64,000 bases of DNA from positions 122,001 to 186,000 of the forward strand of contig JAQFVV010012574.1 in the NCBI GenBank assembly GCA_028023455.1, given 5' to 3'. Source of the stretch: Epiperipatus broadwayi (Eukaryota > Onychophora > Udeonychophora > Euonychophora > Peripatidae). Positions 48,060 to 61,170 of the stretch are shown here, piece by piece; position 1 is the stretch's first letter, and each line of letters opens with the position of its first letter. The notes under the pieces were generated by a model. That model ran no database searches and had not been told where the DNA came from. It was given only the letters and a program-made list of their open reading frames with translations. The position numbers and the translations under genes were made by a program.

Positions 48060-48790
48060 ATAATTCAGAATGACTCAATAGAATGGAACACCTATGCTGA
48101 ACTTCCCACCAGGCCCATTCCAAAAATTTGTGTTGTCTGGATGCAAAATTATGTTGTATTCATTTGATTTGATTTAATTGTAGGGTAAAGTTAATTAATG
48201 ACTCAGTGACTAGATGACTTTCCACATCAATCTTGTAATGTAAATTTATGACATAAGTTGATTAGTCTACAATATTGGTTGTATACATATATATAATAAA
48301 AATGTTGATGAAACAGCTTCAAATATAATAAAGTTGTCTATCTTGAAAATAACATAAAAATAATCATAGACCTAGTCTAACTAATAAAACAATACAAACA
48401 CATAAATAACACCCATAATAAAATAAAACATTCAGTTAACATCAACAAAATCATGTATTGGAGCATGCATTTTTTAAAATTATTCTTTTGATTGTGTTGA
48501 TTAATTTTTTATTATTAAGGTGAGTCATTTGTACTGTGACTACAGTATGTCATCCAGATGCATTGTATACCTGCACACCAGCACAGAACGGGCCTGCCTC
48601 CCACTGAGGCATTTCGACGTCACATAATTTCCTAAGCAAACTAATCACATGAGTACTTTTTAAAAAAATATAAAGATAAATGCAAAATAATCGTTAGAGA
48701 TAATTAAAAAGCAGCAGCTGAAAATTAACAAAAACCTTCTGAAAAGAGGCAGTTCCACTTTTTTAAAAATAAGACATTATTATATAAGTA
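48060..48790. other. Non-coding stretch with a GC-richer island
   Basis: 48,550-48,635 (CACACCAGCACAGAACGGGC, then GAGGCATTTCGACGTCAC) is unusually GC-rich. I could not link it to a family or a clear exon. The rest is plain A+T-rich DNA. Confidence 0.4.
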
Positions 48791-48794
48791 TATG

Positions 48795-49016
48795 GTAACA
48801 ATTCATCATCATCATCAACCATTATCAATCCATTGCAGGATGAAGGTCTCTCCAAGTTCAATCCATCTTTTCCGATCTTTAGCTTCTCTTCTCCACATCA
48901 CCCCTGCGCACTTTCTTATTTCATCCATCTATCTGACATGTGGTCTCTTTCTGGGTCTTTTACAATCTCTTGGAATCCAGTTTAAAATTTCAATTGCCCA
49001 AATTAGAAATAAATAA
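48795..49016 (-). pseudogene. 3' end of RTE-like LINE, minus strand
   Basis: The minus-strand translation contains FLIWAIEILNWIPRDCKRPR, then VRWMDEIRKCAGVMWRREAK, then WIELGETFILQWIDNG and a stop. It is followed by TTGATGATGATGATGA. It is less decayed than the copy at 13.5 kb and shares its C-terminal motif and the short 3' repeat typical of the RTE group. It is strongly 5'-truncated. Confidence 0.85.
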
Positions 49017-49024
49017 ATACATAT

Positions 49025-49150
49025 TTCCCTGCATAGTTTAGTGCAAGACTAGAGTATCCTACTCTGGAGCATCTGTTTCTCGGATTGACTTCAGTTCTGA
49101 AACTGCTGACGCGCGAACTTCTTATAAACTCCTGAATAATGAAGGCGTTC
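49025..49150 (+). mobile_element. tRNA-derived SINE (family B)
   Basis: Head CATAGTTTAGTGCAAGACTA, then CTACTCTGGAGCATCTG, tail CTTATAAACTCCTGAATAAT. It sits directly against the RTE-like fragment. Confidence 0.6.
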
Positions 49151-49159
49151 GATTATTAT

Positions 49160-49990
49160 TTATTTTATTTAATACAGTTTCTGATATAATTTTTATCTAT
49201 TGATTTTTTTAAAATATAAATCATACGTTTTTCAAAGAACTATTAAAATATAATTTGCCACTATTTTTAGTATTCGTTGCTCTCAAAATTTCCCAGTGGT
49301 AATAGATTATTTTTTCCAATAACAAATCTTTAACATGAAAGAGGAATTAGAAGAAATTTTTGAATAGTACTTTCAAATAACTGTTTATTTAATTTATTTT
49401 AATTGGTTTGTTACTTTGTCAAAAAGAGTGATCTATTTTATCCATAATTTATTTCAAGTTTGTTCAAGATAGCTAAACAGATTATTTTCAACTTAAAATA
49501 AAATAAAACAAACAGCACTTAATTATTTATCAATCGCTTAAAAGTGTATATAATTTATCCATTTTAAAATCAAAACGTCATGCATGTAGGTATGTTAAAA
49601 ATAGAAACTAGTTTGGCAATAAGTAAGAATGATTTTCTTCTCATGATAATCCTCAATTTCTAAACAAATTTAATTGAAATAAAACTTAAAGACCGTAATA
49701 ATTAAATAATCGTTTTACTATTATAGCGTTATTGTGCATATACAGTATATCAAAATATCCATTTTTTTTTTTTTAAAAAAAAAGCCTTTTCAATAGTCGA
49801 GACTGTACAATATCCTGACTAAAGTCACTTAATAATATTTGAAAATATTTTTCTATTGTTTCTACCTTTTTAATTAAGATAATTATTTTAAGCAATTTAG
49901 ATTTACGGAAAATAGTAAAATAATAAATCTCTAATATCGATAATTTTAACAATAATAATGAAATTTTATTTAATCAAGTTATTACCATTT
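49160..49990. other. A+T-rich non-coding stretch
   Basis: No feature recognised. Confidence 0.6.
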
Positions 49991-49997
49991 GATCTAC

Positions 49998-50095
49998 AAG
50001 TGTCAATCTTTCTTCACTCATATTTTTGACCTCATCCACTTTAGATAAATATATGATGATTATTATTAATCAATCATTAAACTAGAGATTATCAT
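49998..50095. repeat. Dispersed module, solitary copy
   Basis: AAGTGTCAATCTTTCTTCAC, then CCTCATCCACTTTAGATAAA and ATCATTAAACTAGAGATTA. It is closest to the copy at 32.56 kb. No hammerhead core was found within 500 bp. Confidence 0.6.
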
Positions 50096-50099
50096 TATA

Positions 50100-50745
50100 T
50101 AGACCTATCTTATCTATTTGTTAAGGTATAATTTTATATATTATATTTTATAGACAGATTATAAAAGATGTTCCGATTCGTTTAATATTCTTTATTATAA
50201 TGCAGTGGTTTCAAATTGTAATATATAATCTTGCAAAGTCTGACAGATAATAAATCAGGAGTCTATAGCGGAAAAGATTCATTCTCAAAAAATGTTTTCC
50301 TTGATTTTTAATAATTATTTTACTTGTACGGCATAGATGTGACATTATTAATTTAAGTGGCAAAATAAAATATAATCTAAAACTCAGCTATAAAAAAGTA
50401 TATACTCATATATATTTAAATAATTATAGGTTTATTTTTTTTGTTTGTTTGTGTTTAATGTAAGACTTTGGATATTTGTGAATTGCTATACAAAAATTGA
50501 TCAGATTTATTATTTATTTATACACTTTTTTTTTTTTTTCAAAGCAAAAAATTGCTTATTATTATTGCAGTTTATTTACTGTTGACTAAAAACATTAACA
50601 ACTAAAAATAGGGTTGGGCTAAAATACTTTTCTATGAGAGTCACTTCTTGAGTTCTCAAAGTTTTACAATTGTTACTATATGACGCTGAAAATGATTATT
50701 GAAAAATAAACTTTAATTTCTGACTAAATGCCCTTCTATTTTTAA
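50100..50745. other. A+T-rich non-coding stretch
   Basis: No feature recognised. Confidence 0.6.
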
Positions 50746-50749
50746 ATTC

Positions 50750-50950
50750 TAATATGGAAAATAACTATAAGTAAAACCATATATATATATATGAGATACG
50801 CTTAAAATCAGAATAAAGTTCACAATTTTTGCCTAGTACACGTTTGACTAAGTTATATTAGTCATAATGCACTAAGCAAAAATTGCGAACTTTATTCAGA
50901 TTTTAAGCGTATCTCGTATATGCTTTTTCGTATAGTTATTTTCCTTATTA
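50750..50950. mobile_element. 201-bp palindromic (hairpin) element
   Basis: Arms of about 85 bp are inverted copies, with AT slippage in the left arm. The central parts of the arms, GAGATACGCTTAAAAT with ATTTTAAGCGTATCTC, are exact, and AATAAAGTTC pairs with GAACTTTATT. The loop is about 30 bp. It encodes nothing. A MITE that folds fully on itself is the simplest reading. Confidence 0.75.
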
Positions 50951-50954
50951 CATT

Positions 50955-52720
50955 TTCTCGAGATATTGTGTACCAAAATTTTCAGTTATATTTTTAATTC
51001 TAAATATATTCATGTGATCAACTCTCATATCAAGTGATGTTGGAGAAGCAAAATTGAAAATGAATTCAGAGACAAAATAACATAAAATAATTTAAACATG
51101 GCAATATATTTCCAAATTTTGTATATATACATACAATTAATATATCTTTGGGTATATACTTTTATCATATTGCACAGTTTCTTTCTTCCATTTCATTTGG
51201 GAAAATAGAAAAAACGTTTTTTTTTTTTTTTATAAACCATTATAATAGTGCTTTAAAAAATTAAATATTTTAATTAATCCTTTTAATAAGTCCAGAAATA
51301 CCTACAAAATACAGTTGGAAGTCTATATTTCAAAACATGTATTAAAAAATGAAACGTGATTAGCATTATACCCATATATAAACATTAATTAAAATTTTAT
51401 TACATCAAGAGTGATAATTATTTAAAAATAAATAATTTGTAATCGAACTTATTAACATAAGTAATAAAATATTGTATACATTAAAAGAAAATTAAAAATC
51501 AAATACTATTTATTATTAACAAAGTTGAAGATACAATATGCTCACACTGAACATGGCTTTTTACAATATAGTTTGTAGCAATCTTAGTTGTTAAACACTA
51601 GAAAAGTTTTCACAACTGTGTAAAATGAAAGCTTCATATGGTTCACCAGATATAATTACTGTATTTCACAATGCACAAATTCAGATAAAAAATGGTAAAA
51701 ATATATATTTAAAGATAAATTTACATTTAATTGCTGCACCATCATTAACACTTTTTAAATTGAAAAGAAAATATCAAAATTTACAGTTTTAAATATCAAA
51801 TTACAAAAGATCAAAGTCAGGTTGCTTCTTCTGCCTTTCTTTGATAACTTTTAAAATATTTGTAGTAATGGCAATTTTCTCTACTTCAGAGCCATTTAGT
51901 ATAAATTTGAGCAATTAATGAATACTAGATGGCAGTGCTATATTACCTAGCACTTGTGAATCCAATACTCTTCATTAATAAAGCAATTTGCCAAAAAAAA
52001 TGTTCTAATTTGAATCCGATACTGGAATGAATGCCAGACTTCTCTTAATCCAGCCTGAGAGCATTTATGTGTTAATATGTAAAATTAATTGTCACTACAT
52101 GGAATTATGGTTAATGATAACATATTATGATGTGATACTATCATCTAATGTTTATTAATTACTGAAACTTTCTTAAACAATTTTAAAATAAGATGAATAT
52201 AGTGAGTGAATTTCCATTTCTGAAGCAAAGAAAACATAGATATTGTCTGCTGTTGTAAAATATAGTACTTTATCTAAGATATTATTAAACTTAACCCCCA
52301 AAATAGTAATGAGTTGAAAGTAAAAACTACATGTAAAAACATAAAGAAATAATGAGATAATGTGATGCCTTTAAAAATTTAATAAAAGTCTATAGAAGTG
52401 AAATTCTAATAGTTGAGAACAATTATACTCTAGTTTTAAATTATGACTTTATTGTCTGATCATACAATGACAATATATATATATATATATAAGCCTTAAT
52501 TAGTTTGTAAAAGTGGTATTATTTTTTTATTTTAAAATGATAAAAAAATAATAAAAGCCACCATTAGTTTATAAAAAAGTTAAAATCCTTGAATTGCGTT
52601 CTATCCTGTTTTGGTTTCATCTCATCCCTTCTTATTTGAAAGATCTTAATGAGAAATTTGTTAACATTAACATTTTATTCATGTACTGATAATTCCCATC
52701 TTTTCTTCCAAAGCTTAAGC
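50955..52720. other. A+T-rich non-coding stretch
   Basis: A possible SINE relic with a B-box-like TTTGAATCCGATACTGG lies near 52,009-52,025. No gene is seen. Confidence 0.5.
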
Positions 52721-52728
52721 TTGTGGTT

Positions 52729-52805
52729 AAGACCTGTAGAGGTCACTAATATCGCATTTTTACAGGCATATTCTTGAGGTTAAAGCCTTAGTAAATATTA
52801 CATTA
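52729..52805 (+). repeat. Dispersed repeat, about 75 bp, copy 2
   Basis: GACCTGTAGAGGTCACTAAT, then AAGCCTTAGTAAATATTAC. It matches 20,822-20,897 in the same orientation. Confidence 0.75.
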
Positions 52806-52809
52806 TTTA

Positions 52810-53785
52810 TTATAAATGTAAATATTCAAATAATAAACATTTTAAAAGTTAATATTTGAATTTTGCAAAATATGAAAATAAGTTACTAAATAGAGTTCTT
52901 AACTATAACAATGGTATTTTTCATTATTAGATGCAATGTTATATTTCTTGTTTGAATTCTATTTTTAAAAATAAAATAAAATTTTAGTTTAGACATTATT
53001 AAAGAATGAAAATTTGTCTTAAAATTCAAAATTAAATTTATTATTACTAAAATTTTACAAGAAATTATTGGTGTTTACAAAAGACATTCTTGTTAGCCAA
53101 TAAAAATGACTTCTTTGCTGTATTTAAGTTTTACAACTTTTCTTTTTAAAAATAAATATTTTCAAATAAAATCTGATTGTGGTAAAATAAATATTTTACA
53201 AATATAAGCTTAAATATGTAAGAAAATTACTAAAAATAACTATTTTTCTTTAAAAAAAAAAACACATTCAAAAATTACCTTGAGGCCTAACAATCTACCA
53301 ATCAGAAACTGTCACTTGTATTGAAATGAAAATAGGGCATCTGTCAGTTTGTTTTATATACAAATTAATATTCTAATTTGCTAGTGATCTGCACAATACT
53401 AAAATCATTAGAGTTTTTTAAATTAATAATTTTAATAAATGATTTCTACACACAAAAAAACTGTGTCTAATAAATGGACATTATAAATAACTACAAAATA
53501 GTGAAGAAAAGCCAAAAGTGGTAATAGTGCCACCATAATTTTCCAAAAATACTCCACAATAAGCAATTTTGTAGCTATTAAATCAGAACTAGTATTTTTA
53601 AATTTAAATATAAAACAGCCTCATCCAATTTTGTTTCAGAAAAAATAATCCATTAAGACAAATTCATAAAATGAGTAGCTTTCTATTTTAGTGCCATCTA
53701 TAATAAGTTTCAGTAATCAATTATTGAACTTAAATTGCCATTTTTGAAGAGTCCCTGATTTTCGATATTATCAATAAGGACTTGG
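52810..53785. other. A+T-rich non-coding stretch
   Basis: No feature recognised. Confidence 0.6.
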
Positions 53786-53790
53786 AATTG

Positions 53791-54309
53791 TGATTAAAAC
53801 AGGCAAAACTCTCCATACAGTAGTACCACTCAGTGCAACCCAGAATAATCATTGGATGTCAGAAGGCTTGTGTATAAAATCAACATCTAGTGCCTACTCA
53901 TCCAATATCTCCAGACTAGTTTCTAGCTTGTGACTTTCATCAGTGAGGATTCTTAGATCTGCAAGCATTGCACCTAGATCTCAGGATCTAATGCAACCCT
54001 CCAGCAACCACATTTTATCTCTACTTAACTACAAAAAACTATGAGCCTAAAATTGAAAACAATATTTTCACTCCAAACTCATTAGCTTATATAGTCATAT
54101 GGAGGGTTGCATTAGATCCTAAAATCTAGGTGCAGTGCTTTCAGATCCAAGGCTCCTCACTGATGAAAGCCACAAGCTAGAAACTAGTTTGGGGATATTG
54201 GATGAGTAGGCACTAGATAGGGATTTTATGCACAAGCCTTCTGACATCCATTGATTACTCTGGCTTGCAATGAGTGACTGTATGGAGAGTTTTTGCCTGT
54301 TTTAATAAC
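53791..54309. mobile_element. Long inverted-repeat element, copy 3
   Basis: Arms 53,791-54,003 and 54,098-54,309. The ends read TTAAAACAGGCAAAACTCTC and GAGTTTTTGCCTGTTTTAA. It is the best-preserved copy, with arms closely matching each other. Confidence 0.85.
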
Positions 54310-54319
54310 AGTTATGGAT

Positions 54320-55640
54320 AAACATAGGAAATGGTGATCATCTAATACTTGGGATTGTGCCTACAGTTAAAAACTTGAGATCATTAAAATGTATAGTTAT
54401 GGACCAGGGCAACAGACCTACATAACTATTTAAGCAGATTGGCTTGGCTTCAAGTCTACAGGGTTTTAATTGCATTAATGCCATTTTTGAATTCTAAATC
54501 CTCAATGACAAAGACCAAAAATTAGTGTAAGAATGGATATTTAAATGCAGTAATATCTAGTTATGACTGACTATTTAAGCTTGCTAAAGGGGACATCAAA
54601 GTAGAGAACAGTATTTGTTTATCACATATCATGATAACTGAAATCAAGTGATGTGTTAGCATAAAAATTTGGAGATGAAGAAATCCAGCGTATTCTAACA
54701 AATTTTATAATCATAAAAATATAAAAGTCGTTGTGGAACAATTAATCATACAAACTTAATATGTTTTTGTACATTTCTTTTTTAACCCACACACAAATAG
54801 GTTAGCCACATCTGCCTACAATTGATTGCTAATGATGATTAAGGTAAAGGTAAAATAATCCTTTAGCAAAGGTTTCTACAATATTCCTTTAACACTGAAA
54901 GAGAAGACTTATAGGCTAGTCAAATACAATATGTTGAGCAATTGGTGTTATTCTTTTCTTATTTTATTCTAACTAAGAATAGCTACACATTCAGTTATTA
55001 ATCAATACTTGGATTGGAAACAAGGTAAATAATAAATATATTTCTTATAAATATTTCAACTCAAAAGTGTTAAAATGAAACAAAATATTTCTAAAATAGA
55101 AAAAAAAAACACTAATTATAGCATCCAATAACAGAGTAGAGCAATAGATTGTTGCATTTTAATCTCTATGGTAATATAATTCTCTCAATTTATTATAGGA
55201 AATTAAAAATCTAAATGTACACACACATTTTTATGTCTAATATTTTAAAAATCACTGACACATTTATAGAGTCACAAATCTATCAAACAGTGAAGTTCAT
55301 AGAATTTTCAAAAAATTGTTTTAAGTCAAAAAAATAAATGTTCATGTAATTATAATTAGCACAATATTTTAAATTATATAAAGCAATTGCCTTCCAAGCA
55401 AAATTAATATATTTAGAAGAATAAATTAGTAAAAAAACCAATAAAAATAATTTTATTTGAAAGATTTATTATTAAATTTAATTCAGTTCCATAGGATGCC
55501 AGTAACATTGAACTTTTATTAACCCCATATATTTATATATTATTGCTTTGAAGGTAAGGAAATGTTTAAATAAATAATGATATATTGCTTAATTTTATAG
55601 CCTAAAACAAAAGAGAAACGAGATAAAACAAAATAAAAAC
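54320..55640. other. A+T-rich stretch, probable intron downstream of the receptor exon
   Basis: No exon, RNA or transposon was recognised. By position it is the intron following the exon at 55,645-55,903 on the minus strand. Confidence 0.55.
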
Positions 55641-55644
55641 TCAC

Positions 55645-55903
55645 CGGGACTGAGTAGTAATAAAAACTTGACACAAAGATAATCATTCCGGTCAAACTTC
55701 AGTTCTTGAAGTTTGAGAGTAAGTGAATGCAAACGGTCAGACATGTTTGACAGTCCTAGTAAACACAAACTGAAAATGTCAAATTTTTGGCCATTGGGCA
55801 GGGTGGTCTCTTTTGGTAAATTATTTCGCAAGCGGTGAAAGATATGGTCCAAAATGAGCAAGTCACTCCATGAATGTTGTAGCAATTTCATTTGGTCATC
55901 AAC
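55645..55903 (-). CDS. ftz-f1: Ligand-binding-domain exon of Ftz-F1 / NR5A nuclear receptor
   Basis: This 259-bp internal exon encodes the middle of a nuclear-receptor ligand-binding domain. It starts V-D-D-Q-M-K-L-L-Q-H-S-W, which holds the receptor signature D-Q-x-x-L-L (helices 3-5). It continues with LDHIFHRLRNNLPKETTLPN and ends KFLLLLSP plus one base of the next codon. The wording matches NR5A receptors of invertebrates, which act in the nucleus as monomeric DNA-binding transcription factors in development and moulting or steroid-related programmes. The acceptor AG is at 55,904-55,905 after a T-rich tract, and the donor is GTGAGT at 55,644-55,639. The exon ends in phase 1, so a split Asp codon (family pattern P-D-V) fits. 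No other exon was found, so neighbouring exons probably lie outside the window. Confidence 0.9.
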
Positions 55904-56645
55904 CTAAAATAAATAAAAATATAACATTTTAAAATAACAATATATATATGCACACACATATTATATAAAAAATAAATAGTCAGTTATAAATACTGAAAAA
56001 TATAATTAGTAATTCAATAAAATAATTATTTAAAAAAGTATCTATTATTTGAACTTGACAAACTAAACATATGCTTTGAACAAATATTTTCTAATCTGAT
56101 TGTTTGGGTCTTTTTGTGAAAATTTACCAAGATAAGTGATACTGTGAAGTTGAATTATGAAATTTTAATATTATAGATTAAAACTTATGAGTGTGCATAA
56201 TATCCCACATCATACTTACTTGATTTATCTAAAATTAGTCCTTTAAACATCTTTCACACATTTAATATTTTATATATCCATTCTTCTTTGCTATCTCACC
56301 ATGTCATCTTTATTTCTATAGCTTTCTGTAAGATTATTTCTTCTACTTTTTCCAAATGTTTATTTATTTTTATCCCACTTAGTATATTCTTTTTGATGTA
56401 TCTTGCCTAAGCAACCGATCATCCTTTACTAGTTTGTTTATTATTAATGTATTGAAAATGTTTTGGTTGTTGTATGTCAAAAATGGCAATGTCATTGACC
56501 AACCTTAAATAACATAAGGCCCCTAAAAAGATTTTTTAATTGTTTAGATTAAAACATAATTATCTCTAATAAAAGTACTATCATTTGTTTTACATGTTTA
56601 TACTTTCCTTTGGTTTCAAAAACTTTTGACTGTTTGTAACTTTTG
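55904..56645. other. A+T-rich stretch, probable intron upstream of the receptor exon
   Basis: No further receptor exon was seen. Not otherwise recognisable. Confidence 0.5.
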
Positions 56646-56649
56646 TTTA

Positions 56650-57028
56650 ATTAAAATGAACTCTCTCTCCATCCAAAATGCCATCAAGACCGGCATTTAC
56701 TCAATTATCAGAATCTCTATATTTCTCTCCTTTGCAGTTGGCTTACCAGGTGTAAATATATATTTGGTCAAGCAAACTCCAATGTTACTGAAACTTTCAT
56801 AGGACTATTAAAGAGTATTTGTATCAGAGATTGCTTACTAACCCCTGACTGGCTACACAAGGAATCATGTTCCAGAGTTGATCTTACATGTATGTAACTG
56901 GCACCTCAACAACAGTTGCACTCCTGTTAGTTTCACATCCCGGTTTAAAATCAGAACTTTAATAATTTCAAACCTCTGTAGAATTTTTTTTCAAATGTCT
57001 CAATAAATCTTTATTTTAGAAAAAAAAA
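56650..57028 (+). mobile_element. Unidentified retroposed 3' fragment with poly-A
   Basis: The block has more balanced composition and partial open frames (AIKTGIYSIIRISIFLSF, then TPDWLHKESCSRVDL in another frame). It ends CAATAAATCTTTATTTTAG and an A-run at 57,020-57,028. It is a reverse-transcribed RNA end, perhaps of a LINE. I do not recognise the protein. Confidence 0.45.
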
Positions 57029-57040
57029 GTGAACTTATTA

Positions 57041-57196
57041 TATTGGATGAGTAGGAACTAGATGGGCATTTTATGCACAAGCCTTCTGGCATCCATTGAT
57101 TACTCTAGCTTGCTGGGTGTGGCAATATATATAGTGAGTTTTGCCTGTTTCAACAACAGTTACACACAAGCACAAGAGGTGGTGGTCATGTGATGT
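57041..57196 (+). mobile_element. Single-arm fragment of the long inverted-repeat family
   Basis: TATTGGATGAGTAGGAACTA through GAGTTTTGCCTGTTTC to GGTGGTCATGTGATG matches the right arm and outer flank of copies 1-3. The left arm is missing. Confidence 0.75.
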
Positions 57197-57660
57197 TTAT
57201 TGGCTTAAAGTGAACTTACTAATAGATTTTTTGATAATGTGATTATTGTCAAATTTGGAAGTTGAGGTGCTAATGGTGCTGCAATATTTATTTTTCATAT
57301 ATGGTTCATAAAAGTGAAATGAACATTGGAAAGGTTTTTTTTTTCGCTAGCTGATAAATATACTATGGGAATTCATAAAATACCATATTTATATCAGAAA
57401 TAACAGAAAAAGCTTACAACATCCCAGAGAATAATAGAAAAAGAATATGAACATATTATTAGAAGTCATTTACAAATAAATATGGCCATCTCAATTCTAA
57501 GCTTTTTTTTAAAAAAGGATATGTATTTTGCAATAATTTTATTATAAATGAGAACATTTAAATACCCTCTATTGGATCATTATTTAATAAAGAAATAAGA
57601 TGTTATATAATAGCTAAATTCTGAATGATGAACCATACAATATATATAAATTTCATAAAA

Positions 57661-57664
57661 TAAA

Positions 57665-57727
<63 letters not shown>
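57661..57727. repeat. (AT)n microsatellite
   Basis: About 30 TA units. Confidence 0.95.
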
Positions 57728-57729
<2 letters not shown>

Positions 57730-57731
<2 letters not shown>

Positions 57732-60700
57732 ACAGATAAATAATTAAAACTTCCAGCATATTTTAAATTTAGAGTTAAAAGGTAAAGTTCTAGTTCTTGC
57801 TTTTAATCAGCTAAAACTAAAAACTACAAAATAAATCTATATCACATTTTGATGTATTTTTCATAATGCTACCTATAATTGTTTTAAATATTTCAATTCC
57901 TTCAGATTTTTTATCGGTAATGCTATTTCTTATACTGCGATAGCAGCTAAATAAAATTTCATATACAATCATACATTTTATGCATTACCACAAACCCTGA
58001 TTAATTAATCCTTTCATGTTTCATCATTTTTTGCATCATTCCTTAGAGGCACTTTGAATTATAGTTCAACATTTTATTTTAGTTTCAAAATCTTTTTCTA
58101 TATTACGAATCAATAAATTATAGTTGATTTATTACAAATATAAGTTTATAAATGAAAAACACCCTAAAAATTATATTTGAACTTTGCAAATATATATAAA
58201 AAAAGAAATATATAATAACAATAATTTGTTTCTTATTACATCATTACCACAATGATGATAAAAAAGTAAATTAATGAAATCTTGGTTAAATGAATTTCAT
58301 TTCTAAAATTTGAAATAATTATTGTTAAGTCATTATAAAACTTTGAAATTCTGTTTTAAAATTTAAATTACATGTATAATTATTAAAATATCACAAAAAC
58401 TCTGCATTATGGAGTTAGGCAATTTACTGTTTTAATGACTATTTGGTATTTAACTTTGTCTTTTTAAAAATAAAATTTATTTAAATAAAATCTAATTATG
58501 AAAATATTTATTTTTTAATAATTACATACAAATGCAAAGCACACACAGACACATACTAAAAACAGTGTTGTCTAAATAGATTGAGTCATACATAATAATA
58601 AATCAAAAATATATAAATATTTTGTCACACATCTTTAATATTCGTTGCATAGCTAACTGCAATTAAGTTTAAAAACTTATTTCAAATAAAGTAATAAAAA
58701 TAATCCTATCAAATTAATAATAAATTATTGTCATCGCTATTTGCAAAAGAAAACCAGACCATATCTTCAAGTCTTTGTATACATTTCTAAATACTCATAA
58801 CCCATTTCCTTCCTTAAGATAATCAATCAACTATTCACTCTTTTACACTTATACTTCACTTACTTCCAACATACATTTATAATTTTTGTGATGTGAAATA
58901 AATAACTACTATCAATAAATAAACTTTTCGATTACTTTTTGTAAACCTTTTTTCTATTACTATTAATATTATTTTTCCAGCTTAACATCTTTTAAATGTA
59001 AATATTTAATGTCTCTAAATTTTTCTATTATTTTTTAATAATCTATGTATCATCTCCATATAAAATTGTATTTACAAAAAATATGAGTAATAAAATGGGT
59101 TGATTTTGAAGGTTGACTTCAAAGGTTTATGTAAATCAGTCCTATTGAGTTCTGAATTTTCTCAGTAATTTATGTCAAGATATATATTATCAAATGAATA
59201 AATTGGTGGAGAGAGAAATAAATATTGAGACTTAAAAAAAGTATGAATATAATAATTAAAATTTCATATTTACATATGCATAAAATTTAAGTTAATAATA
59301 ACACTACTATTAAAGTTTAAAGTAGTGTGCATTTGCTAATTAAAATACAATATTATAGGCTTTATGTGAATTAGGCAAAAGCAAGCTGATTTAAGCAGAG
59401 TCTATACAATTTTATTATATAAAACTGTTATTAACTTAATTTATACATATATAATATTTAATGGATGTTTCAAATGAAAGTATTTAATACATGGAGTTTT
59501 CCATTTATAATTATTTAATTAAAAACTCTTATTCAGACAGTGCCAGTCAAGGTTTGTAATGGTCAAATTAATAATCTTATATATATATATGATAAACAAA
59601 AATGCAAGTTAAAAAACTTGCTATATACATTTTTATATATTTATTTTGGTAGAACGCCATCTGTGGACATATATATATATATATAAATCAAATATAAAAA
59701 ATGTTATGATAAGTTTAACAAATGATATTAAAGTATATCAAAGTACCTGCAAAACTTAATTACCAATAATCTATATACTATTAATGTAAATGAGAAAATA
59801 ATGTAAATACATAATGCATTTCACTTTAATATAAAAAATAAAAATGAATTGAAACACCAGTCAAAATATGTCCTAAGCTATTTAATCCAATAGTAAGAAT
59901 GTTAAGAGCTCATATGTTTCTTGGTTGGTTTTTAGCTGATAATGTTTGGTACGTTGATTAAAATTCTGTATTCAGTCTATTATAATAGTGCTAAATGTCA
60001 CATGACCACTTAAGCAGCTAACACAAAATAAATAAAAAAAGATAATTGATGGATAAGCAGTAATCTTATAATGATAACAGAAGATGCAAACAATCTTCAT
60101 CTATTTCTGGTATGACTGATGGAATCTGATATGAGAATAAAAATGTTACAGAAATGATTAGCAATAATCGTATGATTACATATGAGTTAAATGAATTGGC
60201 ATAATAAAAGGATTTTCATATTTCAAAACAATTATAAAAGATTAGTTGTAAACTTCTTTTTTAGCAGCAAAAACTTCAATGATTTTTAACTGCAAACATA
60301 AATTTCACCCATTTTACATCAATAATTTCTTCTTTCAAGTGTTCTATTTTCATTTTCTTCTAATTCTTCCTAATGATTTCTATCTAACCTTTTTTATTGC
60401 TTCTTGATATCAATCAACCATTTAAGCATTTTCCTGGATAATTTATTATATTTTTATTTTTTAACATGATCAAGTTACTTCAGTCTATAATTGTAGCTGT
60501 TAAGAGAAATTAATATTTATCACAGGCTTTTTATTAGTATTTTTATTTCTCATTTTACATTTTTTTATGCTTTAATGCTTGTGAGTGGGAATGATGAAGT
60601 CAATGTTTTAGGATCAATTCTGAGCTGCTTAATGTGATATATATTTAAAAAAAAAAAAACTCATTTCATTTAATTAATAGAAGTGTTGGGCTTAATTTAC

Positions 60701-61155
60701 CATATAATGTTCCAACATAACAATACAATTAATTAATTAAATACCTTTAAAGCCAATCGTTTTTTTAGGATTATATTTTGAAAATGATCGTGTTGTTTCA
60801 ATTGGCATAGTTTTGTTAAAAATTGCTAATCATAAAGTATACCATAATTATAAATTAATCTTCAGCAATAATTCCAACAAATTTGAAATTAAATAAAAAA
60901 AATAAAAATAAAAACCATTAATTTACATATAGTATTTCAAAAGTCAGATGGTAAAATTAACTTTTTTTTTTCAAACATTTTTTTAATAATAATAATAAAA
61001 AGATCAACAACCAGAAAATGATTGTTTTTACTAATTTTTAACCAGACATATTCAAAATAAAGATTACAAAAAATAGTTAATCAAGATTGCATAATTTTTA
61101 AAAAAAATTAAGAGTGCTGACTTCTTGTTCTTGCTTAATAATTAAGTTTACAATA
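57730..61155. other. A+T-rich non-coding stretch
   Basis: Short AT runs near 59,580 and 59,670. No exon, transposon or RNA gene was recognised. Confidence 0.55.
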
Positions 61156-61170
61156 AAAGTACTTTTAGTA

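Noticed and set aside
54150-54200. A CTGATGA...GAAAC pattern in the inverted-repeat elements, resembling a hammerhead
   Set aside because: The base of stem II would be an A-A mismatch, only three stem II pairs form, and neither a stem I partner nor a cleavage triplet in the right place can be found. The pattern is also just part of the conserved arm sequence.
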